Below, piece by piece: positions 47,518 through 56,733 of a DNA stretch of 64,000 bases. The translations under genes and the position numbers were made by a program. The first letter of the stretch is position 1. Every line of letters begins with the position of its first letter. Origin of the DNA: Alphaproteobacteria bacterium (lineage in GTDB: Bacteria; Pseudomonadota; Alphaproteobacteria; Caulobacterales; Hyphomonadaceae); NCBI GenBank assembly GCA_018222605.1, contig JAAEZZ010000001.1, positions 186,001-250,000 on the forward strand, in the 5' to 3' direction. The notes under the pieces are model-generated. The model worked only from the letters and a program-made list of their open reading frames with translations. It did not search any database and was not told where the DNA came from.

Positions 47518-48798
47518 ATGAGCCAATTACGCGGATTGCTCTGCACCTATGGAACTCGCGGCGATGTGGAGCCTTTTCTGGCACTGGCCCAGGGCCTGAA
47601 AGCTGCCGGTGTGGACGTAACGCTGGCCACGTCGGAACGGTATAAGGACTGGGTCGAAGAGGCTGGCATCGCCTGCTTCCCCATGTCGGATGCCCCTTTG
47701 GCGCTGATCGACTCTCCCGATGGCAAGATGATGCTGGAAGGCGGGGTCAATATTTTCAAGCGCATGGCGGCGGGAATGCGTCTTTCCAAAAGGTCTGCTC
47801 CCCTTACGGAACAAATGATCACAGACAGCTGGGATGCCGCGCAGACCTGCTCGCCTGACTTTATCGTCTTCCACTCCAAGCAATTCGGGGCACCGCACAT
47901 TGCCGAAAAACTGGGCATCCCCGCCTTTCTGGCTTTGCTGCAGCCAATGATTGTTCCGACAGCTGAGTTCCCTGCCATGGGCCTGCCCGCGCTTCCCTTG
48001 CCGGGATACAACCGGCTGACTTACACACTTGTCAGCAAGGGCTTTGCCGCACAACGCAAGAGCGTGAACCGGTTTCGGGAGAACAGTCTGGGCTTGCCGC
48101 CTATAGACTCTTCAGGTCAGGTTCTCTTTCCTCAGGGGCGCGGCTCCATTCCCATCCTGCACGCGATCAGCCCGTCTGTTCTCAAACGCCCGGATGACTG
48201 GCCGGATCATGCCCATATCACCGGATACTGGTCCCTGAAGAAGGACACCGGCTTTACACCGCCAGAGGCGCTGGCAAGATTTCTTGAGGTCGGAGCGCCT
48301 CCGGTCTTTGTCGGCTTTGGCAGCATGACCAGTTCGGACCCGGACCGCCTGGCCACCATCGTAACCAGCGCGCTGAAACAGGCCGGGGTGCGCGGTATCA
48401 TCGGTTCCGGATGGGCAGACCTGAAAATTGAGACATCAGACGATGTGCTCGCCATAGGCCCTGCGCCCTATGACTGGCTTTTCCCGAAAATGTCAGCCGT
48501 CGTGCATCACGGCGGCGCCGGCACCACCGCAGAAGGATTCCGCGCGGGCGTGCCCTGCGTGATCTGCCCCTTTTTCGGGGATCAGCCTGGCTGGGCAAGG
48601 CTCAGTGAGGGATTGGGCGTCGGCGCAAAGCCTGTCCCGCGCAAGAAGCTGACGGCAGACAGGCTTGCCGCCTCAATGAATGATGCCGTGTCCAATCCGG
48701 AGCTGCGCGCAAACGCCGCCAAACTTGCGGAGGATATGTCCAGAGAGGACGGTGTCGCCGCCGCCCTTGGCCTGATTTTCCACCATGTGCGCCACTAA
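47518..48798 (+). CDS. GT1-type glycosyltransferase (UDP-glucose:sterol/macrolide-like)
   Basis: GT-B fold. The N-terminal half starts LLCTYGTRGDVEPFLALAQG, the acceptor side; the C-terminal half has FVGFGSMTSSDP, GPAPYDWLFPKMSAVVHHGG and AGTTAEGFRAGVPCVICPF, the nucleotide-sugar site. 426 residues, no signal peptide or anchor. Related to sterol and MGT-family enzymes; probably makes a glycolipid or a glycosylated pigment. The acceptor is not known. Confidence 0.88.
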   Translation: MSQLRGLLCTYGTRGDVEPFLALAQGLKAAGVDVTLATSERYKDWVEEAGIACFPMSDAPLALIDSPDGKMMLEGGVNIFKRMAAGMRLSKRSAPLTEQMITDSWDAAQTCSPDFIVFHSKQFGAPHIAEKLGIPAFLALLQPMIVPTAEFPAMGLPALPLPGYNRLTYTLVSKGFAAQRKSVNRFRENSLGLPPIDSSGQVLFPQGRGSIPILHAISPSVLKRPDDWPDHAHITGYWSLKKDTGFTPPEALARFLEVGAPPVFVGFGSMTSSDPDRLATIVTSALKQAGVRGIIGSGWADLKIETSDDVLAIGPAPYDWLFPKMSAVVHHGGAGTTAEGFRAGVPCVICPFFGDQPGWARLSEGLGVGAKPVPRKKLTADRLAASMNDAVSNPELRANAAKLAEDMSREDGVAAALGLIFHHVRH

Positions 48799-48808
48799 GG
48801 GCGACCAT

Positions 48809-49750
48809 TCAGGCTTTGACGAGACCGATCTCTCTCAGACGCTCCATCAGATAGTCCTGTGCGGTAATCGCTGGCTCGGCCTTACCCCCTTCAACAACAC
48901 AGCCTGGCAACGGATCGATCAAATAGTCCTGATTGAAGTGCAGGAAGAAGGGCGTCGAATAGCGCGGGAATTTAGCGCGTTCCGGCGTGGGGTTCAGCAC
49001 GCGGTGGGTGGTTGACGGCAGCACGCCCGCTGTCAGGCGTTGCAGCATGTCTCCGCAATTGATCACCAAGGCGCCCTCAGGCGGGTTCACGTCCAGCCAC
49101 TTGCCGGAGCGATGCAGCGCCTGCAGGCCCGCCTCTTCCGCGCCCAGCAACAGGGTGATGACGTTGATGTCTTCATGCGCCCCTGCCCTCACGGTGCCTT
49201 CGGGCGGCGCGCTCATCTGCGGCGGGTAGTGCAGCAGGCGCAGGATGGAATTGCCGAAATTGACCTTGTCATCAAACCAGCTTTCCGACAGGGCGAGATG
49301 CAGCGCCACGCCTTCCAGGATCTGACGCCCCATCTCGTCCAGCGCATTATAAAGCGCGCGCGTGCTCTCATCGAAGGAGGCGACTTCGGAAACCGAGGGC
49401 GTATCGGCCATGGTCGCGCGATATGGGCTGTCAGCGGGCAGGTCTCGCCCGGTATGCCAGAATTCTTTCAGGTCGGCATGGGCATTGCCCTTGGCGTTTT
49501 CGGTGCCAAAGGCCGTGTAGCCACGCTGGCCACCGCCTTCGCGCCCGTCATATTGCGCTTTCACCTCTTCCGGCAGAGCGAAGAAAGCCTTGGTTGCCTC
49601 CAGATTGCGATCAATGATGCCTTGATCCACCGTATGCTCAGAGACGACGGCAAAGCCGGTTTCGCGGAAAGACTGACACAGCGCGTCGCCAAAAGCTTTC
49701 TTGTCCTTGCGAAACAAGGAGAATGGAACCGGCTTGAAATACTCTGTCAT
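48809..49750 (-). CDS. 2-oxoglutarate/Fe(II) oxygenase, isopenicillin N synthase family
   Basis: Starts with the plant-type DIOX_N domain (ETGFAVVSEHTVDQGIIDRN). The Fe ligands are visible in AHEDINVITLL (His and Asp) and TTHRVLNP (His); FPRYSTPFF holds the 2-oxoglutarate-binding Arg. 313 residues starting at MTEYFKPVPFSLF; the frame is open for 16 upstream residues. It faces the glycosyltransferase tail to tail. The family includes many oxidations, so no substrate is given. Confidence 0.85.
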   Translation of the reverse strand: MTEYFKPVPFSLFRKDKKAFGDALCQSFRETGFAVVSEHTVDQGIIDRNLEATKAFFALPEEVKAQYDGREGGGQRGYTAFGTENAKGNAHADLKEFWHTGRDLPADSPYRATMADTPSVSEVASFDESTRALYNALDEMGRQILEGVALHLALSESWFDDKVNFGNSILRLLHYPPQMSAPPEGTVRAGAHEDINVITLLLGAEEAGLQALHRSGKWLDVNPPEGALVINCGDMLQRLTAGVLPSTTHRVLNPTPERAKFPRYSTPFFLHFNQDYLIDPLPGCVVEGGKAEPAITAQDYLMERLREIGLVKA

Positions 49751-49977
49751 CTGGATCGCCTGCGTCTTTGTCGGGAGTATAGAGGCAGATTTTACCACAT
49801 GTCTTCAAGCCGGCCATACGGCCAGCTCACATAGCGGCAATATGGCGTAGCTTGAAAGACGGGGGAAATCAGCCCGGCACCCGCTTTCTTGCAGCTCAGG
49901 GTGAACATTTTCGCGCCTGACAGGGTATGGGGGCTTGCGATCAGGTTAGGCTTTCACTAGACCGCTATTTCCGCGCT

Positions 49978-50064
49978 GGAGAGGTGGCCGAGTGGCTGAA
50001 GGCGCGCCCCTGCTAAGGGCGTATACGTTAACGCGTATCGAGGGTTCGAATCCCTTCCTCTCCG
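49978..50064 (+). tRNA. tRNA-Ser (anticodon GCU)
   Basis: Acceptor stem GGAGAGG pairs with CCTCTCC (50057-50063), discriminator G, and CCA encoded at 50065-50067. Anticodon loop CTGCTAA (50010-50016) gives GCU, reading AGC/AGU. The long variable arm of about 20 bases is the class II form expected for serine. The T-arm sequence is GGTTCGAATCC. It borders the accessory region to its right. Confidence 0.95.
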
Positions 50065-50275
50065 CCACTTTCCCAGTAAACACTACAGGTTCAGCACTTG
50101 GCGCACGCTATATGCGATTTTCGAAGTGACCGCCCGTGACGGCACAAGACGGGAACCGACACCCGAATCCAGCACGAAACGGTGCAGATTGAGTGCAGAT
50201 GCGTTCATGCCCTGTTCGTTTTTCAGAGCCTGCGAACCCGATTCACTGCTACCGCGCGCCCGTCCATTCAGCATT

Positions 50276-50552
50276 CTAGGCATCCTTGCCTTGCGGATCT
50301 TCCAGGGTGGGAGCCTTCCCCAGTTTGCGCCCCTCAGTGATGACCACATCCCCACGCGCTAGGGCGGCCTCCAGAGCCATCCAGCGGATCTCGCGTATGA
50401 TGAGGCTGACACACAGCATCCACGCCCCCAGGACAAACAACAAGCCCGTACATGGGTTCAGCTTGGACGAACGCCCAGAGGGGATACAGCACGTACACCA
50501 CGCTAAGGACGATCAGGACGGTTCCAGATAACCCCGTCTGTAGAATGAACGC
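50276..50552 (-). pseudogene. Decayed membrane-protein gene, frameshifted and cut by an IS3 element
   Basis: On the minus strand one frame gives a membrane segment GTVLIVLSVVYVLYPLWAF. After a +1 shift near 50465 the next frame continues TGLLFVLGAWMLCVSLIIR and ends GKAPTLEDPQGKDA before a TAG at 50276. Its N-terminal side stops where the IS3 remnant begins (about 50553). So the gene lost its start to insertion and then its frame. Parent family not recognised. Confidence 0.6.
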
Positions 50553-50866
50553 TGATGTGCCCCTAGAACGGTAGACGCCTTGCAAGGTAAAATCTGAAGC
50601 AAGGAGTAAGGGCTCATATCGGGACGGATCAGATACACGGAAGAGTTCAAGCGCGAAGCTGTGGCGCAGGTTACGGAGCGCGGTCACAGTGTGACCTCGG
50701 TGGCCGCGCGGATCGGGTTGAGCCTCAAGTCGTTGTATGACTGGATGAAGCAGTTTGGCGATGCGCCGGACAAGAGCCGCGAGGATGCAGCCGAGATCAA
50801 ACGGCTGAAGGCAGAGCTCAGGCGCGTGACCGAGGAGCGCGATATCCTAAAAAAGGCAACGGCTCA
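50553..50866 (+). mobile_element. IS3-family remnant (left end plus orfA)
   Basis: Starts with a likely terminal repeat TGATGTGCCCCTAG (50553). From about 50616 the orfA reading frame gives SGRIRYTEEFKREAVAQVTE, VTSVAARIGLSLKSLYDWMK and ERDILKKATAHFG, the helix-turn-helix protein of IS3 elements. The first codon is ATA, where an ATG would be expected, with AAGGAG nine bases before it. The match ends at 50866, exactly where the LysR gene begins to be read, so orfB and the right end are missing. The element is inactive. Confidence 0.8.
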
Positions 50867-51733
50867 CTTCGGCGCAATGAGCCGGAGAGCCTCACGCCGC
50901 AGGATAGCGCACATGTCTTCCGCGGCAGAGGAGACGGTCTGCGAACGGAGCAGCCGAATTTCGATGCCGGGAAGCTCGGGCAGGTCGAAGCGGTCATTGA
51001 TGCAGACCATATCCGCCGGAACGGCATGGGCGGTGCGCACCGCGATACCCAGTTTCGAACGCAGCGCTGCCCAAACGTAAGACAGGCTCGGCGTTGTTAC
51101 CGCTGCGCGCCAAGGCTTTCGGGCGTATTCGAATGCCGAGAGGGCCGCCTTTCTAAACAGGCAAGGGTGATCAAACATGACAATCGGTGCCGGATCAGCG
51201 CCGGGCAGGTCATAGCCTTCATGCGCCAGCCAACGCATGGGAAGCGTGCAGAGCAACTCGCCGTCTGTATTGGCCCCTTCCTCGGAATAGACAATGGCGC
51301 CATCCAGTCTGCCGGCGGTGACCTCGTCGGCAAGTTTGTGATTTTGGCCTGCGCGAATATCTATCTGCGCCGCCGGATGCTGCTTACTAAACGCAGTCAG
51401 GGTCGCCGGCATGACATCCTCGAAAAAATCCTGGGGCAGCCCTAAGCGAACCAGCCCGGTGTTTGCGGCAGCCCCCAAGGCGAGCGCAGCTTCGTCATTC
51501 AGTGCAATTATTTTGCGAGAATAGGCGATTAGCGCTTCGCCGGCCGCGGTCGGCGCAAGCCCTCTGCCCTTGCGGACGAAAAGCGGCGCGCCGGCCAGTT
51601 GCTCCAGTTTTTTCAACTGCATGCTGATCGCCGATTGCGAGCGCCCCAATTGCACCGCTGCGCGGGAGAAGCTGCCAAAGTCTGCGCCGGCTACGATGGC
51701 CCTCAGCGCGTCGATGTCGAATGAAGTCTTCAT
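50864..51733 (-). CDS. LysR family transcriptional regulator (first copy)
   Basis: Winged helix at residues 1-65 with AAVQLGRSQSAISMQLKKLE, then a substrate-binding domain with LFVRKGRGLAPTAAGEALIA and PATLTAFSKQHPAAQIDIRA. 289 residues. Divergent from the MFS exporter gene, with a palindrome between them, so it probably regulates that operon. Its 3' end abuts the IS3 remnant but the sequence ends naturally (RLIAPK), so the gene looks intact. Confidence 0.9.
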   Translation of the reverse strand: MKTSFDIDALRAIVAGADFGSFSRAAVQLGRSQSAISMQLKKLEQLAGAPLFVRKGRGLAPTAAGEALIAYSRKIIALNDEAALALGAAANTGLVRLGLPQDFFEDVMPATLTAFSKQHPAAQIDIRAGQNHKLADEVTAGRLDGAIVYSEEGANTDGELLCTLPMRWLAHEGYDLPGADPAPIVMFDHPCLFRKAALSAFEYARKPWRAAVTTPSLSYVWAALRSKLGIAVRTAHAVPADMVCINDRFDLPELPGIEIRLLRSQTVSSAAEDMCAILRREALRLIAPK

Positions 51734-51751
51734 ATTCGAAAACGTGAATTC

Positions 51752-51767
51752 AAAGTTCAGTAACTTT
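51752..51767. promoter_or_regulatory. Candidate LysR operator
   Basis: AAAGTT-CAGT-AACTTT is a perfect 6+6 palindrome in the 115 bases between the LysR and MFS starts, 19 bases from the LysR start. LysR regulators usually bind such divergent intergenic palindromes. Confidence 0.5.
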
Positions 51768-51848
51768 CGTTATTCGGATGTGTAATTCAATGCTACCCGT
51801 CGGTCAATTCCGTCATTCGACGAGACTATCGCAGGAGCAGGACGCAGC

Positions 51849-53114
51849 GTGGCAAGTATGGCCGGAACATCGACGGCGCCAAGTCGATCAATGACGCTGA
51901 TCGTCTTGCCGGGCGGCATCGTGCTCGCGCTCGCATTTGGTGTTCGGTCGGTCTTCGGAGGGTTTGTCGAACCGCTCTCCAACGACTTGTTCGATGGAAG
52001 AATTGAGATCTTCTCGCTGTCCATAGCCATCCAGAACCTGGTCTGGGGGCTCGCTCAACCGGCCTTCGGACTGATCGCGGACCGATTCGGCGATCGCCGC
52101 GCACTCTGGCTCGGCCTCGTCTCCTACATGGCAGGCATGACCCTCTGCGCCCTCGGCACGACACCGCTGGCGCAACATATGGGCGCCGGGCTGCTCGTCG
52201 GCATGGGTATCTCCGGCACGGCATTTGGCATCGTGCTTGCGGTAATAGGCAGGGCCGCTCCGGTGGAAAGGCGCAGCCTCTATCTCGGCGTCGCATCCGC
52301 GCTGGGATCGGCCGGCCAGGTGATCATGCCGCTGCTAGCCGCCTGGCTTACCGAATGGCTGGATTGGCGGTTAGCGATGTTAGTACTTGCGGCAATGCTG
52401 GCGCCGATGGCGCTGTGCATTCCTTTTTTGTGTGCCGAAGACGAAACAGCGCATGATTACGAACGCACTAACGGCGATCACACTATGACTATTGCCGATA
52501 CGGTCGCCGACGCGTTCCGGCAGCCGAGTTTCCTGCTTCTGAACGCAGGCTTCTTTGTTTGCGGCTTCCACCTTGCCTTCATCACGGCGCATCTGCCCAA
52601 TTATGTGCAGCACTTCTGCACAGGCACACGCATGTCGCCTGAGGAATTGCGCGCGCTCGGTCTTCAGGCACTGTCTGTGGTCGGCTTTGCAAATATCATC
52701 GGCACTTTGCTCGCCTCAAGGTTGGGGATGATGTTTCCCAAACCCTATGTCCTGTCGGCGATATACGCCTTACGCGCGATTGTTATTCTCGTCTTCATCA
52801 GCCAACCGCCCACGCCGGCGTCGGTGATGACCTTCGCTTTTGCCATGGGCGTGTTGTGGCTTTCGACCTTACCGTTAACGAGCGCACTGGTGCTGACGAT
52901 GTTCGGGCCACGGGTGATGGGCACACTTTTCGGGTTCGTATTTCTCAGCCATCAACTTGGCGGTTTTCTCGGTGTCTGGCTCGCCGGGGACTGGTTTGAT
53001 TTCTACGGCAATTACGATCTGATGTGGCGTATCTCCATTGCGCTTGGCCTGTTCTCAGCAATCGCACACCTGCTCGTTCGGGAACGCCCCATGCCCTCTG
53101 GCTTGCAGGTTTGA
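51849..53114 (+). CDS. MFS transporter
   Basis: Twelve membrane segments in two halves. The first half has IAIQNLVWGLAQPAFGLIAD then RFGDRRALW, the typical cytoplasmic loop 2-3; the second half has GLQALSVVGFANIIGTLLAS. 421 residues. The start is GTG 51849 with AGGA eight bases upstream; an ATG at 51858 would also work. Followed after three bases by the LysE gene, so the two exporters are probably cotranscribed. Substrate unknown. Confidence 0.88.
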   Translation: MASMAGTSTAPSRSMTLIVLPGGIVLALAFGVRSVFGGFVEPLSNDLFDGRIEIFSLSIAIQNLVWGLAQPAFGLIADRFGDRRALWLGLVSYMAGMTLCALGTTPLAQHMGAGLLVGMGISGTAFGIVLAVIGRAAPVERRSLYLGVASALGSAGQVIMPLLAAWLTEWLDWRLAMLVLAAMLAPMALCIPFLCAEDETAHDYERTNGDHTMTIADTVADAFRQPSFLLLNAGFFVCGFHLAFITAHLPNYVQHFCTGTRMSPEELRALGLQALSVVGFANIIGTLLASRLGMMFPKPYVLSAIYALRAIVILVFISQPPTPASVMTFAFAMGVLWLSTLPLTSALVLTMFGPRVMGTLFGFVFLSHQLGGFLGVWLAGDWFDFYGNYDLMWRISIALGLFSAIAHLLVRERPMPSGLQV

Positions 53115-53117
53115 GTC

Positions 53118-53708
53118 ATGGAGAACCTGCTATTTCTCCTCCTCGCAGCCCTTCCGCTCATGGGAAGTCCTGGCCCCGTGACCATGAGTCTTGCCGGTCT
53201 TGGATCGGCTTTCGGATTCCGTGCAAGCCTCCACTATCTTTGCGGAGTCATGGCCGGCACGACCACCGTCCTCCTGATGATAGCAACGGGGGTGACGGCG
53301 CTGCTGCTTGCCCGGCCAGCCTTGCTGACGCTGCTCATGCTGCTTGCCGGCGCGTATATCCTCTATCTCGCCTGGAAAATCGCAACGGCGCCGGTGGGTC
53401 AGTCGGCAGCGGCCGCTCAAGAGCCGCCAGCTTTCGTTCCCGGCTTTGCACTCGCCATCGCAAACCCGAAGGCCTTTGCCGCGATCGGCGCGGTTTATTC
53501 CGGCCATACGATCTTTGCAGGCGATCTCATGCTCGAGGTCATCGCTAAAATTGTGGCGCTCACTGGCGTCATCATCGTCAGCCAGTCGGCGTGGCTGGCT
53601 TTTGGCGCCAGCTTTTCGAAGTTTTTGGCCAATCCGAAGATCAGGCGGGCTTTCAATATCGCCTTCGCCGCGATGTTGCTCACCTCCGTCGGGCTCGCCT
53701 TTTTATGA
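53118..53708 (+). CDS. LysE/RhtB family exporter
   Basis: Six predicted membrane segments over 196 residues. The family signature GSPGPVTMSLAGLGSAFGFR lies near the start and IANPKAFAAIGAVYSG in the middle. Exports an amino acid or small analogue. In the same operon as an MFS transporter and a sugar-nucleotide-type epimerase. Confidence 0.9.
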   Translation: MENLLFLLLAALPLMGSPGPVTMSLAGLGSAFGFRASLHYLCGVMAGTTTVLLMIATGVTALLLARPALLTLLMLLAGAYILYLAWKIATAPVGQSAAAAQEPPAFVPGFALAIANPKAFAAIGAVYSGHTIFAGDLMLEVIAKIVALTGVIIVSQSAWLAFGASFSKFLANPKIRRAFNIAFAAMLLTSVGLAFL

Positions 53709-53721
53709 AGGGGTATTGGAC

Positions 53722-54699
53722 ATGCGTGTTTTGTTGACCGGCGCGTCCGGTTGGCTTGGTCGCTTCCTCGCGCCGATGCTGATCGAACGGGGGTACGATG
53801 TCATCGGCCTGGATGTCGCGCCGGGCCGCCATACGAGCATTGTGGGGTCCGTTGCCGACCGCAGCGTGGTCGACCAGGCATTTTCAACGGCTGATATCAG
53901 TGCGGTAATCCACGCCGGCGGGTTGCATCAGCCGGACCTCTCCCGAAGCTCCGCATCCACGTTTGTTGACGTAAATGTACGGGGTACGCTGAACATGCTG
54001 GAGGCGTCGCGCACCGCTGGCGTCAACCGGTTCATCTTCACCTCGACCACATCTCTCATGGTCAGTCAGGCGGTACACGCCGGAGAGGTCGACGAGATCA
54101 CATGGTTTGACGAAACTCATGCCCCGCTGGAACCACGAAATATTTATGGCGTCACCAAACTCACAGCCGAGCAGCTTTGCCGCTTGCATTTCCTCGAACA
54201 CGGATTGAACTGCATTGTTCTGCGGCCAGGCCGTTTCTTCCTCGGCGAGGATGTCTCGCAACGCGAACTCGACCAAGACAATCACAAGGCCAATGAGTTC
54301 CTGAACTGCCGTCTGACTGTAGAGGATGTGGCACGAGCCCATATAAGGGCTCTGGAGATGGCGCCCGAGCTGGGGTTCGACACCTTCATCCTTTCGGCGC
54401 CGACACCCTTTGTGCGTGAAGACGCGAATGATTTGCATGCCAATACAGAGGGGATCATTGGGCGTCTGTTTCCCGATGCGCCTCGTCTGTTCAATCGCAT
54501 GGGCTGGCAGCTGCCCAAATCAATCTTCCGGATTTACGATTCAACGCGTTCGCAAACGGTGCTCGGAATGCACTACGAAACGACATTCGCCAAGATTCTC
54601 GATGCCATCCGCAACGACGAGGACCTTCCTTTCGGCGCGAACCACCGCCTGCTCACTGCAAAAGACTCCAAGACCAAGGAGAAGACGGCAAGTTCATGA
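53722..54699 (+). CDS. NAD-dependent epimerase/dehydratase (extended SDR)
   Basis: Rossmann motif LLTGASGWLGRFLAPMLIER at residues 4-23, Asp after strand 2 (GLDVAP) for NAD, STTSLMVS with the catalytic Ser, and a YGVTKLTAEQL block with the catalytic Tyr and Lys near residue 150. 325 residues from the ATG giving MRVLLTG. The frame is open far upstream, but that part overlaps the LysE gene and is not the real protein. Stop overlaps the next start by four bases. Substrate not determined. Confidence 0.88.
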   Translation: MRVLLTGASGWLGRFLAPMLIERGYDVIGLDVAPGRHTSIVGSVADRSVVDQAFSTADISAVIHAGGLHQPDLSRSSASTFVDVNVRGTLNMLEASRTAGVNRFIFTSTTSLMVSQAVHAGEVDEITWFDETHAPLEPRNIYGVTKLTAEQLCRLHFLEHGLNCIVLRPGRFFLGEDVSQRELDQDNHKANEFLNCRLTVEDVARAHIRALEMAPELGFDTFILSAPTPFVREDANDLHANTEGIIGRLFPDAPRLFNRMGWQLPKSIFRIYDSTRSQTVLGMHYETTFAKILDAIRNDEDLPFGANHRLLTAKDSKTKEKTASS

Positions 54700-55139
54700 A
54701 TTATGATGACTTCAGAAGCGCTCACGCGGAGGCCCACGCAGCCCTTCTTGCGCTAGGTAAAAGCGTCGACGATGGGGGGCTCGAAAAAGAGCTGACTGAG
54801 CTCGTCAAGTTGCGCGTCTCTCAGATCAATAGATGTGCCTTTTGTATTCAGCTCCATCTGAATATCGCTCGCAAACTCCACGTCGATGAGGCGAAGCTGG
54901 GCCTCATCGGCGCCTGGCGGGACGCTGGAATCTTCTCCGATCGCGAAAAGGCAGCGCTTGCTTGGGCGGAACAGCTTACGCATTTGAGCCAGACTGCCCC
55001 GAGCGAAGACGACTGGGACAAGCTGCGCACGATATTCAACGAGCATGAAGCCGCGCTTCTCACGATCACTGTCGGCGCAATCAACAATTGGAACCGTATC
55101 GCCGCAGCCTTGCGATTCGAACCTCCCGTCCCTGAATGA
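54696..55139 (+). CDS. AhpD-like carboxymuconolactone decarboxylase family protein
   Basis: 147 residues. The redox motif INRCAFCIQLHLNIARKLHV has the CxxC plus His of alkylhydroperoxidase AhpD, near residue 48. The helical half ending WNRIAAALRF is typical. Reaction could be peroxidase or simple thiol oxidation. Overlaps the epimerase gene by four bases, so it belongs to the same operon. Confidence 0.88.
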   Translation: MNYDDFRSAHAEAHAALLALGKSVDDGGLEKELTELVKLRVSQINRCAFCIQLHLNIARKLHVDEAKLGLIGAWRDAGIFSDREKAALAWAEQLTHLSQTAPSEDDWDKLRTIFNEHEAALLTITVGAINNWNRIAAALRFEPPVPE

Positions 55140-55193
55140 CGCGACAACCTTCCTTCTCCTAGCTTCCGTACAGCTAAAGCACGAATCCCGATT

Positions 55194-55724
55194 ATGAAAC
55201 TCATTCCATTTACCCCACGACATTTTGAACTTGTTTGCAGCTGGTTCTCCAATGAAGTCGAAGTCGTCCAATGGGGCGGGCCGACCGTATGCTATCCCTT
55301 GCAGCCCGAAATGCTCCAGCCGATGCTCGATGAAGGGGCGTCGAACCCGCCAGGCCGATTGTGCTGGATGGCACAAAGCGATGGGGAGTTTGTTGGACAT
55401 GTTCAGCTGGGTTTGGACTGGCGCAACGGTATCGCCCTTGTATCGCGCGTGGTCATAGCGCCTGAGGCACGAGGCAAAGGCCACGGCAGCAATATGGTAC
55501 GCCTGTTACTGGATCAGGCTTTCAGCTTCGAGGTCATGCAGCGCGCCGAGCTGAACGTCTACGCTTGGAACAGAGTGGCCATCAGGACTTACGAGAAGCT
55601 TGGCTTCAGGCTGGAAGGCAATCGCCGGTCCTGTGCTTTGGTCAATGGCGACCGATGGGATGGATACATGATGGGCCTCCTCAGAGAGGAATGGTCTGGC
55701 GTGCGGCTTAATGCGGACGAATGA
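55194..55724 (+). CDS. GNAT family N-acetyltransferase
   Basis: 176 residues with the acetyl-CoA site VVIAPEARGKGHGSNMVRLL near residue 85 (the RGKGHG loop) and the closing AIRTYEKLGFRLEGNRR. The N-terminal part starts MKLIPFTPRHFELVCSWF. Close to RimJ/RimL-type or toxin-resistance acetyltransferases. 54 bases after the AhpD-like gene; may be in the same operon or separate. Confidence 0.87.
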   Translation: MKLIPFTPRHFELVCSWFSNEVEVVQWGGPTVCYPLQPEMLQPMLDEGASNPPGRLCWMAQSDGEFVGHVQLGLDWRNGIALVSRVVIAPEARGKGHGSNMVRLLLDQAFSFEVMQRAELNVYAWNRVAIRTYEKLGFRLEGNRRSCALVNGDRWDGYMMGLLREEWSGVRLNADE

Positions 55725-55818
55725 AGGATCCGATCAGACGTCTGTCCTTGGGCGGGAGCCACTAACGCAGTCGAGTGATCCGATCTCGAAACATGCATCC
55801 CCTACCCGTTGAACCCTC

Positions 55819-56718
55819 TCAGTGGGGGAACAGGTTCTCGACCATATGGTCCGCAAAGACGCGCAATTTGGGCGACATGAACCGGCTCGATGGCCAGAAA
55901 ATACGAAAGTCACCGGACTTCTGGACGGCGTCATCCAGTACACTAATCAGCATACCCTCTGCGAGCTCGTCACGTACGGCGAAATCAGGCAGACAGGCAA
56001 TCCCCAAGCCGCTTCGCACCATGTAAAGCAAAGGCTCAACTGCGCTGGAAACTGCAGCTCTGGCCGGCTCTTCTACTATTTCGCCAACATAATCAACAAG
56101 GCGCCACTCTTCTACTTTTCCGGTCGAAGGGTAACGGTGATACAGGCACTGATGGCCGCTTAGGTCAGCGGGGCTTTCAGGAAAGCCGTGTTTCTCGAAA
56201 TAGGTCGGTGCGCCGACCAGCTTATAGCGAAATGTTCCAAGCTTCCGTGTCATCAATCGAGAGTCGTTTGCCTCGCCCGTGCGGATGACCGCATCGAAGC
56301 CTTCCTGAATCACATCGACGAGCCGATCAGTAAAATCGAGATCCAGTTCGATCTCGGGCCAGGCCCGCATAAAGGTCGACAGGGTCGGCATCATCAGCAT
56401 TCCGACCAGGGGTAGGCTAACCTTAAGAACGCCACTTGGGTGCGCATGCCTCTGCGACAGTTCTAGTTCAGCGGCTTCCATCTCGCAAAAGATACGACGG
56501 CATCGTTCCAGAAACAGACTGCCTTCCGGCGTCAGCGTAATGGCGCGTGTCGAACGATGAAACAGCCTCACACCGAGACGCTCCTCGAGCCGCGCGACAG
56601 CCTTGCCGACAGCCGATGACGACACGCCGAGCTGTCGTCCAGCAACGGTGAAGCTGCGCGCATCCGCAGCCTGAACGAAGACGTTGAGCGCACCGAGGTT
56701 ATCAATAGAGATCGACAT
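55819..56718 (-). CDS. LysR family transcriptional regulator (second copy)
   Basis: 299 residues: winged helix (AGRQLGVSSSAVGKAVARLE), then the C-terminal sensor with PEIELDLDFTDRLVDVIQEG and HRYPSTGKVEEWRLVDY. The sequence around FDAVIRTGEANDSRLMTRKL is the CrgA/DsdC-like subgroup that controls exporters or oxidoreductases. Divergent from an MFS exporter with an operator-like repeat between them. Confidence 0.9.
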   Translation of the reverse strand: MSISIDNLGALNVFVQAADARSFTVAGRQLGVSSSAVGKAVARLEERLGVRLFHRSTRAITLTPEGSLFLERCRRIFCEMEAAELELSQRHAHPSGVLKVSLPLVGMLMMPTLSTFMRAWPEIELDLDFTDRLVDVIQEGFDAVIRTGEANDSRLMTRKLGTFRYKLVGAPTYFEKHGFPESPADLSGHQCLYHRYPSTGKVEEWRLVDYVGEIVEEPARAAVSSAVEPLLYMVRSGLGIACLPDFAVRDELAEGMLISVLDDAVQKSGDFRIFWPSSRFMSPKLRVFADHMVENLFPH

Positions 56719-56733
56719 TTCCGGACACCATAG

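Noticed and set aside
50553..51080. Complete IS3 element with orfA and orfB
   Set aside because: Similarity stops at 50866 where the LysR gene ends; the remaining frame to 51080 is antisense to LysR.
53344..53721. N-terminal extension of the epimerase
   Set aside because: The open frame upstream of MRVLLTG overlaps the LysE gene in another frame and shows no Rossmann or other motif.
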